DNA of 15,114 nucleotides, from assembly GCA_016201645.1 (NCBI GenBank), contig JACQCL010000114.1:1-15114 (forward strand). The letters run 5' to 3'. The notes beneath the pieces were generated by a model. That model saw only the letters and a list, made by a program, of their open reading frames with translations. It was not told the DNA's origin and ran no database searches. The position numbers and the translations under genes were made by a program. The DNA is from Candidatus Rokuibacteriota bacterium. GTDB lineage: Bacteria; Methylomirabilota; Methylomirabilia; Rokubacteriales; CSP1-6. The first letter of the stretch is position 1. Each line of letters opens with the position of its first letter. Below are positions 12,209 to 15,114 of the stretch, one piece after another.

Positions 12209-13417
12209 CTAGATGACGCGACCGGCCCGGAGGCCTTGGATCTCCGCCTCTCCGTAGCCAGCCTCGCGGAGGATCTCCTCGGTGTGCTGACCTAAGGTTG
12301 GCGACGGCGTCAGGATGCGGCCGGGGCTCTTCTCAAGCCTGACCGGAATCCCGATCGTCTTGAAGCGTCCGGCCTTCGGATGCTCCTGCTCGACGAGCAT
12401 CCCACTGGCCAACACCTGCGCGTCCTTCACCACGTCGGAGAAGGTGTTCACCGGCGCGCAGAGCACGTCCGCGGCCTCGAAGATCTCCATCCACTCCCTC
12501 ACTCTCCGCCTGGGGAAAACCTCCCCGAGAAGGACGCCAAGCTCCCCTCGGTGAGCGAGCCGATCAGCATTGGTGGCGAATCGCGGATCGGTGACGAGCC
12601 CGGGCTGGCCGATGGCCCGGCAGAACGTGTGCCAGAGCTTCTCATTCCTCACCGCGACGAAAATCCACCCGTCGCGGGCGCGAAAGGCCTGGTAGGGCAC
12701 CAGCTCCGGATGGGCGTTGCCCAGGCGGGGGACGTCCTCCCCGGTCACGTGGAAGACGGACAATCGCGCGGCCGTGGCCAGGAGCGCGCCGTCGAGGAGG
12801 GAAACGTCTACCTTCTGCCCCTGGCCGGTCCGCTCCCGATAGAGGAGCGCCGTCAGGATTCCCTGCACCCCGAGGAGGGATCCGATCGTGTCCACCAGCG
12901 GCGCGCCGCAGAGCGCCGGCGGGCCGTCGGGCTCGCCGGTCACGGCCATGAGGCCGCTGACCGCCTGCACGAGGGCATCGAGCCCCGGTTTCTCCCGCCA
13001 GGGGCCTTCCGGGCCGAAGGCGGAGAGGGAGCAGTAGATGAGCCGCGGATTGAGGCGCGAGAGCCGCTGGTAATCCACTTCGAGCCGCTCGGCCACTCCG
13101 CCGCGATAGGCCTCGATGACGATATCCGCCCGCTCCGCGAGGCGATAGAAGACCTGGCGCCCCTCCCGCGAGGAGAGATCCAGCGTCAGCCCACGCTTGT
13201 TGCGGTTCGCCGTCAGGTAGAGGGGCCCCTCACCGTTGAGCGTGACGTGATAGACGGAGCGCGAGAGGTCACCCGTGGTCGGCTCCTCCACCTTGATCAC
13301 GTCCGCGCCCATGTCCGCCAGGCACATGCCGCAGACCGGGCCGGCGATGAGATGGGCCAGCTCGAGAACCCGGTATCCCGCGAGCGGGAGGGGCCGGCGC
13401 TCAGGGGAGGCACTCAT
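12209..13417 (-). CDS. CaiB/BaiF family (type III) CoA-transferase
   Basis: Family III transferases move CoA between acyl-CoA and free acids through an aspartyl anhydride. The 402-residue protein has LPLAGYRVLELAHLIAGP at the start, GADVIKVEEPTTGD (38-50), and Asp147 in KPGLDALVQAVSGLM, the expected catalytic aspartate. The C-terminal part has the small-domain motif ADVLCAPVN. Length is standard. Substrates of this family cannot be predicted from sequence; the neighbouring hydroxyacyl-CoA-type SDR suggests degradation of a carboxylic acid. It starts at ATG 13417, 46 bases after the membrane-protein gene; a weak or absent ribosome-binding site is seen. Confidence 0.92.
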   Translation of the reverse strand: MSASPERRPLPLAGYRVLELAHLIAGPVCGMCLADMGADVIKVEEPTTGDLSRSVYHVTLNGEGPLYLTANRNKRGLTLDLSSREGRQVFYRLAERADIVIEAYRGGVAERLEVDYQRLSRLNPRLIYCSLSAFGPEGPWREKPGLDALVQAVSGLMAVTGEPDGPPALCGAPLVDTIGSLLGVQGILTALLYRERTGQGQKVDVSLLDGALLATAARLSVFHVTGEDVPRLGNAHPELVPYQAFRARDGWIFVAVRNEKLWHTFCRAIGQPGLVTDPRFATNADRLAHRGELGVLLGEVFPRRRVREWMEIFEAADVLCAPVNTFSDVVKDAQVLASGMLVEQEHPKAGRFKTIGIPVRLEKSPGRILTPSPTLGQHTEEILREAGYGEAEIQGLRAGRVI

Positions 13418-13463
13418 GACGCGCTGAACAATACCATACCTCTTCGGAGCAGGTCACGGGTGA

Positions 13464-14273
13464 TCAGCGCCCGGCGAAGCGCCCGTGCTCGAGAGCCCCG
13501 ACGTACTCCGCCCCCAGAATGAAGACGATGGCCGAGTAGTACACGAACATCACGAAGGCGACGAGGACGCCGAGCGGCCCGTAGATCTGGTCATACACAC
13601 CCACGTTCACGATGTAGAAACGAAAGAGCTGCTTGGCCGCCTCCCAGAGGACGCTGGCCAGGAGCGCGCCAGCCAGAGCGGCGCCGGCCGGGATTCGCCG
13701 ATTCGGCAGGTGACGGTAGAGCAGGTAGAACATCGCCGTCGCCAGGGTGACACCGAGCCCGATGCTCATGTACCGGATGTATTCGGCCGGCATCTCGGCG
13801 GGACGGAAGACGAACACCTTGAACCAGGCGAAGAGGTCGGTCACCGCGAGAGCGGCCAGGAAGAGAATCCCGATCACGAAGATCCAGAAAATGTCGAACA
13901 ACATTCCCCTGAAGTAGCCGCGCCCGCGCTTGACGCCGAGGATTCGGTCCAAGACGATGCGGGTGGCGGAGAAGAGCTGGGTGGAAAAGAGGATCAGGAT
14001 GACGGTCCCGAGGATCCCGGACACCTTCCGGGTCGCGACAATGCGGAGCAACGCGCGGTGAAGCTCCTGCTGGTACACGGGGATGATGGGCATGAGCTGG
14101 TTGATGACCTGGCGGGTGGCGGTCTCGCTGGAGAGAATGAACCCGGCCAGGGACACGATCAGGAACAGCAGGGGGACGAGACACATCAGCACATAGAAGG
14201 AGAGCCCGGCGGCGAGAAAGAACCCCTGGTGGGTGAAGAACCCGGAAAAGGAGTTGCGGAATCCCCTGATCAC
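13464..14273 (-). CDS. YihY/BrkB-family inner membrane protein
   Basis: This 269-residue integral membrane protein has six hydrophobic segments at about 18-46, 84-106, 124-146, 166-188, 195-215 and 231-256. Family traits are the N-terminal AAGLSFYVLMCLVPLLF, the central YLLYRHLPNRRIP and the ending PLGVLVAFVMFVYYSAIVFILGAEY. The family has long been called ribonuclease BN by mistake; its real role is unsettled, with envelope or transport functions suggested. It starts with GTG at 14273, 15 bases after the upstream SDR gene. It lies between metabolic genes with no obvious functional link, and its position probably only reflects operon packing. Confidence 0.92.
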   Translation of the reverse strand: MIRGFRNSFSGFFTHQGFFLAAGLSFYVLMCLVPLLFLIVSLAGFILSSETATRQVINQLMPIIPVYQQELHRALLRIVATRKVSGILGTVILILFSTQLFSATRIVLDRILGVKRGRGYFRGMLFDIFWIFVIGILFLAALAVTDLFAWFKVFVFRPAEMPAEYIRYMSIGLGVTLATAMFYLLYRHLPNRRIPAGAALAGALLASVLWEAAKQLFRFYIVNVGVYDQIYGPLGVLVAFVMFVYYSAIVFILGAEYVGALEHGRFAGR

Positions 14274-14288
14274 ACCGCGCTCGCGCTC

Positions 14289-15080
14289 TTAGGGAATCCC
14301 GCGGATGAGCCCGCCGTCCACCTGGATCGTGGCGCCGGTCACGTACGACGCGCGCTCGGAGGCGAGGAAGACCACCACATGGGCGAACTCCTCCGGGCTG
14401 CCGATGCGGCCCAGCGGGATCTCCGCCGTCGCGGTAGGCAGGTACTCCTCGAGGGACTTCCCGGCTCCCTTGGCCCGGGCCCGGAGGCCGGACTGCAGCC
14501 GGTCCGTGAGGATTCGCCCGGGACAGACAGTGTTGATCAGGATGTTGTCTTTCCCCAATTCGGTGGCGAGGGTCTTCGATAGCCCCACCACCCCGGGGCG
14601 GATTCCGTTCGAGAGGACCAGCCCGTCAATCGGCTGCTTGACCGAGCTCGACTGGATGCTGAGGATCCGCCCCCAGCGCTGCTTCCTCATGTGCGGGAGC
14701 ACTTCCCGGATCAACCGGACCGTCGAGAGCAGGGTGAGCTCGAAGGCGGCCTGCCACTCGGCGTCGGACATCTGGTCGAAGCTCCCGAGAGGCGGGCCGC
14801 CGGCGTTGGCAATCAGGATGTCCACGCCGCCGAAGGCCTCCACCGTCTTCGCCACGACCCGCCTGATGTCGGCGGGCCGCAGCACATCGGCAGGGACGGC
14901 CAGCACCTCGGCCTTGGTCTTCTCGCGGATTTCGTTCGCGGCCGCGAGGAGGTCGGCCTCCGACCGGGCGCACACCGTCACGCGCGCTCCCTCGGCGGCC
15001 AGGCCCAGCGCACACGCCTTGCCCATCCCCTTGCTGGCCGCCGCCACGATCGCCACTCTGCCCTTCAACCCCAGGTCCAT
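14289..15080 (-). CDS. SDR-family oxidoreductase with altered catalytic motif
   Basis: This 263-residue protein has the SDR fold but departs from the classical marks. The nucleotide loop is AAASKGMG (13-20) rather than TGxxxGxG, and the central motif is NAGGPP (92-97). In the active site the serine cluster SSS (144-146) is followed by SNGIR (157-161) where Tyr-x-x-x-Lys is expected, so Tyr and Lys are replaced by Ser and Arg. The ending VTGATIQVDGG is normal. This pattern marks a known divergent branch often labelled 3-oxoacyl-ACP reductase without evidence, and its chemistry is uncertain. The start ATG 15080 is supported by a strong ribosome-binding site. Confidence 0.88.
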   Translation of the reverse strand: MDLGLKGRVAIVAAASKGMGKACALGLAAEGARVTVCARSEADLLAAANEIREKTKAEVLAVPADVLRPADIRRVVAKTVEAFGGVDILIANAGGPPLGSFDQMSDAEWQAAFELTLLSTVRLIREVLPHMRKQRWGRILSIQSSSVKQPIDGLVLSNGIRPGVVGLSKTLATELGKDNILINTVCPGRILTDRLQSGLRARAKGAGKSLEEYLPTATAEIPLGRIGSPEEFAHVVVFLASERASYVTGATIQVDGGLIRGIP

Positions 15081-15087
15081 CGAAGTG

Positions 15088-15094
15088 CCTCCTC
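15088..15094 (-). promoter_or_regulatory. Strong Shine-Dalgarno site of the right-most SDR gene
   Basis: GAGGAGG on the minus strand lies seven bases before the ATG at 15080, fixing that start. The remaining 20 bases to the window edge show nothing recognisable. Confidence 0.8.
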
Positions 15095-15114
15095 AGAGTC
15101 CCTGCCTGTAGAAG

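Noticed and set aside
13466..13490. Third copy of the palindromic repeat at the 3' end of the YihY gene
   Set aside because: The match covers only part of the core with gaps, and the bases also encode a plausible protein end, so chance similarity cannot be excluded.
13485..14582. Open plus-strand frame of 365 codons opposite the YihY and SDR genes
   Set aside because: Its acidic Glu/Gly/Asp-rich composition is the mirror of the membrane-protein gene on the other strand; no motif is visible.
1..15114. CRISPR array, tRNA, rRNA, integrase, transposase or attachment site
   Set aside because: No regularly spaced repeats, no cloverleaf-like or rRNA-like sequence and no mobile-element protein were seen; the only repeats are the short palindromes reported.

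Overview
This window comes from a GC-rich bacterial chromosome. It holds sixteen protein genes, all on the minus strand, packed with almost no spare DNA; the last one (larB) runs off the left edge. The gene content (CoA-transferase plus SDR pair, zinc-ribbon threonine synthase beside a ThiS-like carrier and a NIL protein, MOFRL glycerate kinase, LarB/LarE) and the frequent GC-rich palindromic repeats in gene leaders recall uncultured soil or subsurface lineages such as Candidatus Rokubacteria/Methylomirabilota. That placement is an inference from gene flavour, not a measured result. I see no tRNA, rRNA, CRISPR array, insertion sequence or phage gene.

In transcription order (right to left) there are three blocks. 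Block 1 (15080 to 9925) carries an SDR with an altered catalytic motif, a YihY/BrkB membrane protein, a CaiB-type CoA-transferase, a second SDR resembling the hydroxyacyl-CoA dehydrogenase domain of multifunctional beta-oxidation enzymes, and a secreted PhoD-type phosphatase. A stem-loop follows phoD. Block 2 starts at a recognisable sigma-70-like promoter (9853-9881) with a roughly 90-base structured leader. It carries a threonine-synthase-type PLP enzyme, a ThiS/MoaD-like sulfur carrier ending in Gly-Gly, a stand-alone NIL-domain protein, a small lipoprotein and glycerate 2-kinase. Block 3 (5937 to 1) has two radical-SAM RNA-modifying enzymes (RlmN, MtaB), then methylthioadenosine phosphorylase, a PfkB kinase, LarE and LarB, the last four nearly touching or overlapping.

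The most interesting functional hypothesis is that the PLP enzyme, ThiS-like carrier and NIL protein form a protein-thiocarboxylate route for sulfur amino acid synthesis, by analogy with CysO/CysM and HcyS systems. A second is that RlmN and MtaB, which release 5'-deoxyadenosine, are followed by the phosphorylase able to remove it. LarE and LarB belong to the nickel-pincer cofactor pathway; the LarE here has three cysteines suggestive of the cluster-bearing, reusable type.

At the DNA level, a roughly 54-base palindrome-centred repeat sits in the leaders of both the phosphorylase gene and mtaB. A separate large palindrome lies inside the 3' end of the phosphorylase gene and seems to have added 33 residues to an otherwise family-length protein.
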